From NCBI GenBank assembly GCA_023700825.1, contig JAMPYE010000362.1, positions 1 through 5,119 on the forward strand: DNA of 5,119 bases, read 5' to 3'. The notes under the pieces were generated by a model. The model was given only the letters and a program-made list of their open reading frames with translations. It did no database searches and had not been told where the DNA came from. The stretch is from Thermoanaerobaculia bacterium. GTDB taxonomy: Bacteria > Acidobacteriota > Thermoanaerobaculia > Gp7-AA8. Position 1 is the stretch's first letter. Every line of letters starts with the position of its first letter. Shown here one piece after another: positions 1 through 5,073 of this stretch. The translations under genes were made by a program, and so were the position numbers.

Positions 1-36
1 GTCGCCCCTACGGAATCCCGAACCTCGCAGAGACAG

Positions 37-78
37 GTCGCCTTCGGCGACGCGCAGGCAGGAGTGCCTGCGCCACAT
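37..78 (-). repeat. Two-hairpin intergenic repeat, family 1, copy 1
   Basis: Two adjacent perfect hairpins are visible. GTCGCC (37-42) pairs with GGCGAC (46-51) around TTC, and GCGCAGGCA (52-60) pairs with TGCCTGCGC (65-73) around GGAG. Positions 37-76 match 3694-3733 at 38 of 40 bases. Read on the minus strand, 78-52 begins ATGTGGCGCAGG and matches 3627-3653 at 24 of 27 bases, including a G-C to A-T swap that keeps the stem paired. It lies just upstream of the esterase promoter. It has no coding potential that I would trust. It is a dispersed palindromic repeat of unknown function. Confidence 0.75.
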
Positions 79-94
79 CGGGCTCGCTGTTCCT

Positions 95-100
95 TATACT
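95..100 (+). promoter_or_regulatory. Probable -10 box of the esterase gene
   Basis: TATACT matches the sigma-70 -10 consensus at 5 of 6 positions and is an AT-rich island in GC-rich DNA. With a 17-bp spacer, the -35 position would be GCCACA (72-77), a poor 3/6 match that falls in the tail of the hairpin repeat. Transcription would start near 107. This favours the ATG at 126 over the in-frame GTG at 102, which would lie upstream of the transcript. Confidence 0.45.
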
Positions 101-125
101 CGTGCGCGTACGGCGCCCTACGACC

Positions 126-860
126 ATGCAACGACCACCGACGACCCGACCGACCGGGAACCGCCCCGCGACACACGCGGGTGCGACGCGCCGGCCTTCC
201 GCCTCGAAACCCAGCCTTCTCTCGGATCGCCGCATCATCGTCGGCGGCGCGGTCGCGTTGCTGCTCGTCCTCGTCTGGCTCTTCTGGCCCTCCCCCTACT
301 CGAAGGTCAAGAACCTCGCCTCGAACGGCTCCTCGGTCGTCGCGTTCGGTGACTCGCTGACCGCGGGCTACGGCGTCTCGAACGGAGAAGACTACCCTTC
401 GAAGCTATCCGCCCGAACCGGCGTGGCGATTCTCAACGCGGGCGTCAGCGGCGACACGACGGAAGCTGCGCTCGCACGGATCGACGAGGACGTGCTCTCG
501 AGAGGCCCGCGAATCGTCATCGTCGGTCTCGGCGGAAACGACTTCCTTCGCGGCGTTCCGATCGCAGCAACCGAGACGAATCTCCGCACGATCGTGCGGA
601 AGATCCAGGGTGCCGGCGGGATGGTGGTCCTCCTCGGATTCACTTTCCCGAGCATCTCCTCGAACTACGGAAAGATGTACGAGAGAGTCGCAGAGGAGGA
701 AGGTTGCCTCCTCGTGCCCGAACTGCTCGAAGGGATCATGACGAATCCTTCGCTCAAGAGCGACGAGATCCACCCTAATGCGCCCGGCTATGCACTGATG
801 GCGGAGCGCGTCGAGGGGCCGTTGAAGGAACTGATCTCCCGGGCGAACGGGGCGCGATAG
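126..860 (+). CDS. Membrane-anchored SGNH-family esterase/lysophospholipase (TesA/arylesterase type)
   Basis: This 244-aa protein is a GDSL/SGNH hydrolase that cleaves ester or thioester bonds with a Ser-Asp-His triad. Numbering is from the ATG at 126. Block I is GDSLTAGYG at 75-83 with nucleophile Ser77. Block II is NAGVSGDTT with Gly106. Block III is GLGGND with Asn138. Block V is DEIHP with Asp213 and His216. The flow from the GDSL block through SGDTT, GGNDFLRG and IHPN closely follows E. coli TesA. Instead of a cleavable signal peptide, a Pro/Arg/Thr-rich tail (1-35) precedes one hydrophobic helix at about 37-53, so I infer a signal anchor with the catalytic domain outside the inner membrane. 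The start is uncertain: a GTG at 102 adds eight residues, but a -10 box at 95-100 makes the ATG more likely. No clear Shine-Dalgarno precedes either start. The natural substrate cannot be read from the sequence. No convincing intrinsic terminator follows. Confidence 0.9.
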   Translation: MQRPPTTRPTGNRPATHAGATRRPSASKPSLLSDRRIIVGGAVALLLVLVWLFWPSPYSKVKNLASNGSSVVAFGDSLTAGYGVSNGEDYPSKLSARTGVAILNAGVSGDTTEAALARIDEDVLSRGPRIVIVGLGGNDFLRGVPIAATETNLRTIVRKIQGAGGMVVLLGFTFPSISSNYGKMYERVAEEEGCLLVPELLEGIMTNPSLKSDEIHPNAPGYALMAERVEGPLKELISRANGAR

Positions 861-1001
861 CGGATCCGGCACGCACCCGGCGCCGGGGCTTCCTCGTGTC
901 TTCCGGTCGCGGAGCCTTACACCTTCCACACCACGCCTCCCGATCCTCGAACCGCCGTGCCGTCTCCCCTCTCTCCGTGAGTTTCGCCGAGACGGGTTCT
1001 C

Positions 1002-1015
1002 ATGACTTCTGTCAT
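1002..1015. promoter_or_regulatory. Candidate CRP/FNR-superfamily operator upstream of norB
   Basis: ATGAC (1002-1006), TTCT, GTCAT (1011-1015) is a perfect 5-bp dyad. It contains TGA-N6-TCA, the core spacing recognised by CRP/FNR-type regulators. This superfamily includes the NO sensors DNR/NnrR, which commonly activate nor genes at FNR-like sites (TTGAT-N4-ATCAA). The outer bases differ from the FNR consensus. The dyad centre at 1008.5 would be at -41.5 if transcription began at about 1050, and a weak -10-like CATTGT (1038-1043) sits where that would require. This is inference from geometry only; no regulator gene is in the window. Confidence 0.45.
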
Positions 1016-1138
1016 AGGACGCGCGCTCGAACTGGTGCATTGTGTCGTGGCATCGCAGCCGGAAGGCTGAGAACGCTGCCGATCGGAACGGACACGACAC
1101 CGGCCGGTAACGGCGCCAGCAAAACCCCGCCGAAGCTC

Positions 1139-1162
1139 AGATCCCCCAGGGGCATCTTTTTT
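1139..1162 (+). promoter_or_regulatory. Hairpin plus T6 tract in the norB leader (possible attenuator)
   Basis: AGATCCC (1139-1145) can pair with GGCATCT (1151-1157) with one C-C mismatch around a five-base loop, or with a bulged C around a tighter loop. TTTTTT follows at 1157-1162. This resembles a short intrinsic terminator or pause site 40 bp before the norB start, after the esterase stop. It could end read-through from the esterase gene or act within the norB leader. The stem is short, so termination strength is doubtful. Read as DNA, the bottom strand shows AAGATGC, a match to one NsrR half-site, but no properly spaced partner is present. Confidence 0.35.
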
Positions 1163-1190
1163 CGCCGAGCCGAGCTGCGCCGGACGACAC

Positions 1191-1197
1191 GAGGGAG
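1191..1197 (+). promoter_or_regulatory. Ribosome binding site of norB
   Basis: GAGGGAG lies five bases before the ATG at 1203. This is the clearest Shine-Dalgarno among the plus-strand genes and fixes the norB start. Confidence 0.7.
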
Positions 1198-1202
1198 CCA
1201 GC

Positions 1203-3491
1203 ATGACGACAGAGTCGAATCAGAAGAAGCCGCTTTCTCCATGGTGGAGACACGCCGCGATCCTCGTGATGATCGCCGGCTTTTCCGTTCTCAGCTTCAT
1301 CACGGTCCTCACGTACAACAACGCCCCGCCGATTCCGGAGAAGGTGACCGACGCGGCCGGCAACGTGATCACCACGCAGGACGAGATCGAGCGCGGACAG
1401 GAGGTCTTCTTCAAGTACGGCCTCATGGAGCACGGGAGCCTCTGGGGCCACGGCGCCTATCTCGGCCCCGACTACAGCGCCGAGTACCTCCACCGTCTTG
1501 CGGAGATCAACCAGGACACGATCGCGGTCGCGGAGTACGGCAAACCGCTCGCCGACCTTGCGACGCCAGAAAGGAGCGCCGTGCTCGCGGCGTCCGCCGC
1601 GGCCCTCAAGGCGAACCGCTACAACGCCTCGACGAAGACGCTCGTCTTCACCGCCGGCGAGATCGAGTCGCTGAAGATTCAGACTGCCGAGTGGAACACG
1701 TACTTCACGAAGAAGGACGCCGCGCCTGGCCTTCCCGAGAACTACATCAAGAACCCCGACGAGACTCGCGTGCTCGCGCACTACTTCGCGTGGGCCGCGT
1801 GGGCGAGCGTCGCGAATCGCCCGGGCAAAGACTACTCGTACACGAACAACTGGCCGTACGAGCCGCTCGTCGCCAACACCCCTTCGACCGAGATCTACAT
1901 CTGGAGCGCGCTGAGCCTCATCACGCTTCTCGGCGGGCTGGGCCTGATCCTCTTCATCTTCGGGAAGTTCGATTTCCTCGGCTGGAAGGGTGACAAGGGC
2001 GCATCCCATGACCACCAGACGCCGCCGCAGAAACTGAGCCTGACGCCCAGCCAGTGGGCCACCGCCTGGTTCTTCGCGATCGTGTCGCTGCTCTTCCTGC
2101 TCCAGACCGCGCTCGGCGGCGCGCTCGCCCACTACCGCGTCGAGCCGGGCGCCTTCTACGGCATCGACATTGCGCAACTGCTTCCCTACAACCTCGCGCG
2201 CACCTGGCACCTGCAGCTCGCGATCTTCTGGATCGCCACCGCGTGGGTCGGCGGGGGCCTCTTCCTCGCCCCATGGGTCGGCGGCAAGGAACCGAAGGGG
2301 CAAAGGACCGGCGTCTTCGTCCTTCTCGGCGCGCTCGTCTTCGTGGTGTTAGGCAGCCTCTTCGGCCAGTACCTCGGCATCAACGACAAGCTCGGCAAGC
2401 TCTGGTTCTGGCTCGGCCACCAGGGCTCCGAGTATCTCGACCTCGGACGCTTCTGGCAGCTGCTGCTCGCCGCCGGGCTCGTCTTCTGGCTCTTCCTGAT
2501 GTGGCGGGCACTCCGTCCCGCAATCGAGAATCCCGCGAAGAAGGAGCTCTCGTCGCTCTTCCTTTACGCGGCAGCCGCCATTCCGGTCTTCTACCTTCCG
2601 GCGCTTTTCTACGGGCCGCGAACCAACTTCGCCGTCATCGACAACTGGCGCTTCTGGATCATCCACCTCTGGGTCGAAGGCTTCTTCGAGCTCTTCGCCA
2701 CGGTGCTGGTCGCGATCATGTTCCACCAGATGGGAATCGTGAGCTCGCGCACGGCGACCCGGCTCGTCTACCTCGACGGCATCCTCTATCTCGGCGCCGG
2801 CCTCATCGGCACGGGGCACCACTGGTACTTCACCGGGCAGGGAACGTTGAACATGGGCCTCGCGGCGTGCTTCTCCGCACTCGAGGTCGTTCCGCTGACC
2901 CTGCTGACGCTCGACGCGTGGGACTTCATCCGCCTTCGAGACCAGCAGTGCTCGACCTGCGGCGAAGGGCTCGGGTGGAAGCAGAAGTGGGCGATCTACT
3001 TCCTCATGGCCGTCGGTGTCTGGAACTTCGTCGGCGCGGGCGTCTTCGGATTCCTGATCAACCTGCCGATCGTGTCGTACTTCGAGATGGGCACGACGCT
3101 CACCGCGAACCACGGCCACGCCGCGATGTTCGGCGTCTTCGGAATGCTCGCGCTCGCAGTCGTCGTCTTCTGCATGAGGGCAATGCAGTCGGACGAAGTC
3201 TGGAAGGGAACCGAGAAGTACGTGCGCGTCGGCTTCTGGGGACTGAACATCGGCCTCGCGCTCATGGTGGTTCTCGACCTCTTCCCCGGCGGCGTGCTCC
3301 AGCTCTGGGACGTCATCGACAACGGGTACTGGCACGCGCGCAGGCTCACGTTCCTGATGAGCGGTCTCTACCACACGCTCGAGTGGACGCGCCTCGGCGC
3401 GGACCTGGTCTTCCTCCTCGCCGGCGCCCTGCCGATCGCGATCGGGGTGGTGCGCGCTTTCATGAAGCGCGACCTGAGGCCGACGGAGTAG
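1203..3491 (+). CDS. norB: Quinol-dependent nitric oxide reductase (qNOR), single subunit
   Basis: This 762-aa inner-membrane enzyme of the haem-copper oxidase superfamily reduces two NO to N2O using quinol electrons. About 14 hydrophobic helices are visible: one at 16-37, a periplasmic domain at about 38-229, then thirteen from 231 to 753. The extra N-terminal part carries the qNOR signature HGAYLGPDYSAEYLH (83-97) and has no cysteine, hence no haem c, which separates it from cytochrome-c-dependent NorCB. By alignment from memory to cNOR, His336 and His639 should bind haem b, His637 haem b3, and His488, His539 and His540 with Glu492 the non-haem iron FeB. Glu496 and Glu561 match the conserved active-site glutamates. 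The length is normal and the frame intact. A cytoplasmic loop between helices 10 and 11 holds CSTC (583-586). It has its own leader with a CRP/FNR-type dyad and its own terminator. No nir, nos or norDQ genes are nearby, so the role may be NO detoxification or partial denitrification. The alternative symbol norZ is used for qNOR. Confidence 0.97.
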   Translation: MTTESNQKKPLSPWWRHAAILVMIAGFSVLSFITVLTYNNAPPIPEKVTDAAGNVITTQDEIERGQEVFFKYGLMEHGSLWGHGAYLGPDYSAEYLHRLAEINQDTIAVAEYGKPLADLATPERSAVLAASAAALKANRYNASTKTLVFTAGEIESLKIQTAEWNTYFTKKDAAPGLPENYIKNPDETRVLAHYFAWAAWASVANRPGKDYSYTNNWPYEPLVANTPSTEIYIWSALSLITLLGGLGLILFIFGKFDFLGWKGDKGASHDHQTPPQKLSLTPSQWATAWFFAIVSLLFLLQTALGGALAHYRVEPGAFYGIDIAQLLPYNLARTWHLQLAIFWIATAWVGGGLFLAPWVGGKEPKGQRTGVFVLLGALVFVVLGSLFGQYLGINDKLGKLWFWLGHQGSEYLDLGRFWQLLLAAGLVFWLFLMWRALRPAIENPAKKELSSLFLYAAAAIPVFYLPALFYGPRTNFAVIDNWRFWIIHLWVEGFFELFATVLVAIMFHQMGIVSSRTATRLVYLDGILYLGAGLIGTGHHWYFTGQGTLNMGLAACFSALEVVPLTLLTLDAWDFIRLRDQQCSTCGEGLGWKQKWAIYFLMAVGVWNFVGAGVFGFLINLPIVSYFEMGTTLTANHGHAAMFGVFGMLALAVVVFCMRAMQSDEVWKGTEKYVRVGFWGLNIGLALMVVLDLFPGGVLQLWDVIDNGYWHARRLTFLMSGLYHTLEWTRLGADLVFLLAGALPIAIGVVRAFMKRDLRPTE

Positions 3492-3517
3492 TCGCAAAAG
3501 TCGGACATTGATATTCG

Positions 3518-3550
3518 AAGGGCCTCCGGCGCGAGCCGGGGGCCCTTTCT
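3518..3550 (+). terminator. Intrinsic terminator of norB
   Basis: AAGGGCCTCCGGC (3518-3530) pairs over all 13 positions (one G-U) with 3535-3547 around a GCGA loop of the GNRA type. TTTCT follows at 3546-3550. It starts 26 bases after the norB stop. The minus-strand reading has no T tract, so it acts in the plus direction. Confidence 0.85.
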
Positions 3551-3565
3551 GCGTCAACGGGGAGG

Positions 3566-3607
3566 TTAGTTGTCACTTGTTAGTTGTTAGTCGTTAGTTG
3601 TTAGACC
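3566..3607. repeat. Period-7 tandem repeat, TTAGTTG units
   Basis: Six consecutive heptamers can be read: TTAGTTG, TCACTTG, TTAGTTG, TTAGTCG, TTAGTTG, TTAGACC. The tract is T-rich and stands out from the surrounding GC-rich DNA. The period of seven and the lack of a usable reading frame suggest a short tandemly repeated intergenic element rather than coding sequence. Confidence 0.75.
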
Positions 3608-3735
3608 TGACAGGGTTCGCGATCATATGTGGAGCAGACACTCCTGTCTGCGCGCGGCGCGGCGCGCCGCGATTCAGGTCAGCGAAAGACGCGGTCGCCC
3701 TCGGCGACGCGCAGGCCGGAGTGCCTGCGCCACAC
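3604..3735. repeat. Composite multi-hairpin element with inverted family 1 copies at its ends
   Basis: At the left, ATGTGGAG (3627-3634) leads into the hairpin GCAGACA/TGTCTGC (3634-3651, loop CTCC). At the right, GTCGCC/GGCGAC (3694-3708) is followed by GCGCAGGC/GCCTGCGC (3709-3730) and CAC. The left 27 bases (3627-3653) and the reverse complement of 3709-3735 agree at 22 of 27 positions, so the element has inverted related ends. Between them lie the 14-bp perfect palindrome CGCGGCGCGCCGCG (3658-3671) and TCAGGTC (3674-3680), which pairs with GACCTGA (3604-3610) outside the left end. No transposase or coding region is present. A small non-autonomous mobile element or a REP-like array are both possible. 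Confidence 0.65.
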
Positions 3736-3760
3736 AGGCGAGCTGCATCCCGGCCGCACA

Positions 3761-3795
3761 TTGCCATTCGCCTCGCGCCTCTCGCCTTTCGCCTA
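3761..3795. repeat. Period-7 tandem repeat, TCGCCTN units
   Basis: Five heptamers in a row: TTGCCAT, TCGCCTC, GCGCCTC, TCGCCTT, TCGCCTA. The period equals that of the TTAGTTG tract at 3566-3607, although the sequence is unrelated. The tract runs directly into the -10-like TACAAT of the following gene, so copy-number change could alter promoter spacing. Confidence 0.6.
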
Positions 3796-3799
3796 CAAT
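3794..3799 (+). promoter_or_regulatory. Probable -10 box of the TrpF-like gene
   Basis: TACAAT matches the -10 consensus at 5 of 6 positions. Transcription would begin near 3806, only about five bases before the ATG at 3811, and there is no Shine-Dalgarno. A leaderless or nearly leaderless message is therefore likely if this is the promoter. No good -35 sits at normal spacing; TTGCCA (3761-3766) is a 5/6 match but 27 bp away. Confidence 0.4.
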
Positions 3800-3810
3800 T
3801 CACTCTTCCG

Positions 3811-4464
3811 ATGAATACCCGCATCAAGGTCTGTTGCATCTCGAGCGTCGACGAGGCGCGCATCGCGGTTCGTCATGGCGCGGCTGCGCTGGGACTGGTG
3901 TCGGCGATGCCCAGCGGGCCCGGCGTAATCGACGAAGCGCTCATCGCGGAGATCGCCGCGTCGGCACCTCCCGCGGTCGCGACATTTCTTCTCACGAGCC
4001 TTCAGGACGCCGACGCGATCGTCGAGCAGCAGAAGCGCTGCGGCACGAACACCGTGCAGATCTGCGATCACCTCGTCACGGGAAGCTACGCGCAGATGCG
4101 ACGCGCGATGCCCGGAGTGAAGCTCGTGCAGGTCGTACACGTGACGGGCGGAGAGTCGATCGAAGAGGCGCGTCGCGTCGCCACCGAGGTCGACGCGATT
4201 CTCCTCGACTCCGGGAACCAGAAGCTCGCGGTGAAGGAGCTCGGCGGAACGGGACGCACGCACGATTGGGACATGTCGCGCCGGATCGTCGAGAGCGCCG
4301 CCGTGCCGGTCTTCCTCGCGGGAGGGCTGCGTCGCGACAACATCGCCGACGCGATCCGCCAGGTCCGCCCCTTCGGCGTCGACCTCTGCTCGAGCCTTCG
4401 CACCGACGGCGCGCTCGACGAGGCGAAGGTCGCGGAGTTCATGCGAGCCGTACGCGAAGCGTGA
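3811..4464 (+). CDS. Divergent phosphoribosylanthranilate isomerase (TrpF) family protein
   Basis: This 217-aa TIM-barrel protein belongs to the TrpF family, whose classical member isomerises phosphoribosylanthranilate in tryptophan synthesis. Visible family marks are KVCCI at 6-10 (KICGI in typical TrpF), LLDS (131-134), GGTGRTHDW (145-153), PVFLAGGL (166-173) and RPFGVDLCSS (186-195). Cys8 and Asp133 line up with the catalytic Cys and Asp. Two ligand-binding landmarks are changed: the SPR arginine is replaced in MPSGPGVI (33-40), and the VQLHG histidine is replaced by cysteine in VQICD (82-86). The length is normal for TrpF. No other trp gene is nearby, and the gene follows a repeat region. 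I suspect a paralogous subfamily with a different or relaxed substrate, but true TrpF activity is not excluded. The start is the ATG just after a TACAAT box. The open frame continues upstream to 3598, but only through hairpin repeats and a heptamer tract, so I reject that extension. The stop codon overlaps the next repeat. Confidence 0.85.
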   Translation: MNTRIKVCCISSVDEARIAVRHGAAALGLVSAMPSGPGVIDEALIAEIAASAPPAVATFLLTSLQDADAIVEQQKRCGTNTVQICDHLVTGSYAQMRRAMPGVKLVQVVHVTGGESIEEARRVATEVDAILLDSGNQKLAVKELGGTGRTHDWDMSRRIVESAAVPVFLAGGLRRDNIADAIRQVRPFGVDLCSSLRTDGALDEAKVAEFMRAVREA

Positions 4465-4520
4465 TGCGGAGTGCGAAAGCAAAGCTTTCGCCCGTTCTCG
4501 CCGAAGCGGAGCTTCGGCGA
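4464..4520 (+). repeat. Two-hairpin intergenic repeat, family 2, copy A
   Basis: The head ATGCGGAG (4464-4471) begins on the last base of the TrpF-like stop codon. Hairpin one is GCGAAAGC (4473-4480), AAA, GCTTTCGC (4484-4491). After the spacer CCGTTC, hairpin two is TCGCCGAAGC (4498-4507), GGA, GCTTCGGCGA (4511-4520). Both stems are perfect. Because it lies directly after the gene it may stabilise the 3' end or slow transcription, but it lacks a T tract. Confidence 0.75.
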
Positions 4521-4533
4521 ATTTCACTCGTCA

Positions 4534-4626
4534 CGAAATGCTAACGGGCGACCCACCGGGGCGCCCCTACGAACGCGGCACGAGATTGCGTAGGGACGAC
4601 GCGGCGCGTCGCCCGTTCGCATTTCG
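4534..4626. repeat. 93-nt imperfect palindrome (MITE- or REP-like)
   Basis: The arms 4534-4571 and 4589-4626 pair at 32 of 38 positions around a 17-base loop. The outermost 8 bp (CGAAATGC/GCATTTCG), the block ACGGGCGAC/GTCGCCCGT and the inner CCCTACG/CGTAGGG are perfect. No open reading frame of interest lies inside. It sits between two family 2 hairpin repeats. Such long near-perfect inverted repeats are typical of small non-autonomous mobile elements or large intergenic hairpins. No target-site duplication is obvious. Confidence 0.7.
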
Positions 4627-4635
4627 AACAAAGGA

Positions 4636-4693
4636 GCGGAAGCTGCGGCTTCCGCCGAGGAAGGGCGCAAGCTTCGCTTGCGCACTCCACATG
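4636..4693 (-). repeat. Two-hairpin intergenic repeat, family 2, copy B
   Basis: On the minus strand the head ATGTGGAG (4692-4685) leads to the stem GCGCAAGC/GCTTGCGC (4683-4665, three-base loop). The spacer CCTTCC-TCGG follows, then the stem GCGGAAGC/GCTTCCGC (4655-4636, loop of four). Compared with copy A, one base pair in each stem is swapped while pairing is kept. It starts seven bases after the stop of the PEGA gene and has the same orientation relative to that gene as copy A has to its gene. Confidence 0.75.
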
Positions 4694-4700
4694 GGCGCCG

Positions 4701-5015
4701 CTACTCCCGTTCGAGCAGCGCCGTAACGCGCGTCGGATAGTCGGCGACGGCGAGATCGCGCAGCCACGGCTTGAAGCCGGAGCGGCGCACCTCGACCTTG
4801 TAGGTCCCCGCCGAGAGGCGGACCTCCATCGTCGTCGTGCCGACGAGTCTCCCGTCGAGGTAGATCTCGGCGTCTCCGGGCTCCGACGCGACCACCACCG
4901 AGACCTTGTGTACCTTCTTGGACTGCGCGTTCGGAGGTGGCTGGATCGTCGTCGAGCAGCCGATCGAGAGAATGGAGACAAGCGCGAGTGCCGCCAGGGT
5001 GATCTTCTTCGTCAT
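4701..5015 (-). CDS. Small PEGA-domain lipoprotein
   Basis: From the ATG at 5015 this is a 104-aa protein. Its N terminus has the lysine pair of a signal peptide (MTKK), a hydrophobic stretch to about residue 18, and the lipobox-like SIGC with Cys20 as probable lipidation site. Serine at -3 is tolerated but not typical. A short polar linker (21-36) leads to one PEGA domain at about 37-90, recognisable from SEPGDAEIYLDGRLVGTT followed by LSAGTYKVEVRRSGF. PEGA domains are small beta-rich modules on surface or envelope proteins and carry no known catalytic activity. I infer a membrane-tethered envelope protein that binds a polymer or partner protein. The start is decided by GAGGTG six bases upstream; an in-frame GTG at 5024 overlaps that Shine-Dalgarno and is unlikely. 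The gene is convergent with its left neighbour and flanked by inverted family 2 repeats. Confidence 0.85.
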   Translation of the reverse strand: MTKKITLAALALVSILSIGCSTTIQPPPNAQSKKVHKVSVVVASEPGDAEIYLDGRLVGTTTMEVRLSAGTYKVEVRRSGFKPWLRDLAVADYPTRVTALLERE

Positions 5016-5021
5016 TCGTTT

Positions 5022-5027
5022 CACCTC
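5022..5027 (-). promoter_or_regulatory. Ribosome binding site of the PEGA gene
   Basis: On the minus strand GAGGTG is followed by a six-base spacer and ATG at 5015. This is an almost ideal Shine-Dalgarno and argues against the upstream GTG start at 5024, which uses the last three bases of this motif. Confidence 0.75.
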
Positions 5028-5073
5028 AGAGGATCAGACTGTTTTCGTTGGATCGAGGTTCTGCGATGCCGTC

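Noticed and set aside
876..887. CCCGGCGCCGGG palindrome after the esterase as terminator
   Set aside because: It leaves no loop and has no T tract; short GC palindromes are expected by chance in this composition.
1020..1070. Sigma-54 promoter for norB (NorR-type control)
   Set aside because: No GG-N10-GC pair with the expected flanking bases could be found in the region checked.
405..1100. Minus-strand open frame over the esterase and intergenic region
   Set aside because: It is antisense to a well-supported esterase, shows no recognisable motif and has an Arg-rich composition.
896..1993. Long plus-strand open frame across the norB leader and 5' half
   Set aside because: Arg-rich, low-complexity product in a shifted frame over a clearly coding gene; typical of GC-rich shadow frames. 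The same holds for the long minus-strand frames over norB and the frame at 2054-3511.
3509..3519. TTGATATTCGAA after norB as an FNR-type site
   Set aside because: Only the left half matches; it lies between the stop codon and the terminator, away from any start.
3598..3810. In-frame N-terminal extension of the TrpF-like gene
   Set aside because: The added 71 residues would be encoded by hairpin repeats and a heptamer tract, and TrpF proteins begin close to the K-x-C motif.
3627..4544. Plus-strand frame overlapping the repeats and TrpF-like gene
   Set aside because: Arg-rich shadow frame that starts inside a palindromic repeat.
4464..4700. CRISPR-like array in the repeat cluster
   Set aside because: The repeats are few, in mixed orientation, and separated by other hairpins rather than by spacers of uniform length; no cas genes are present.
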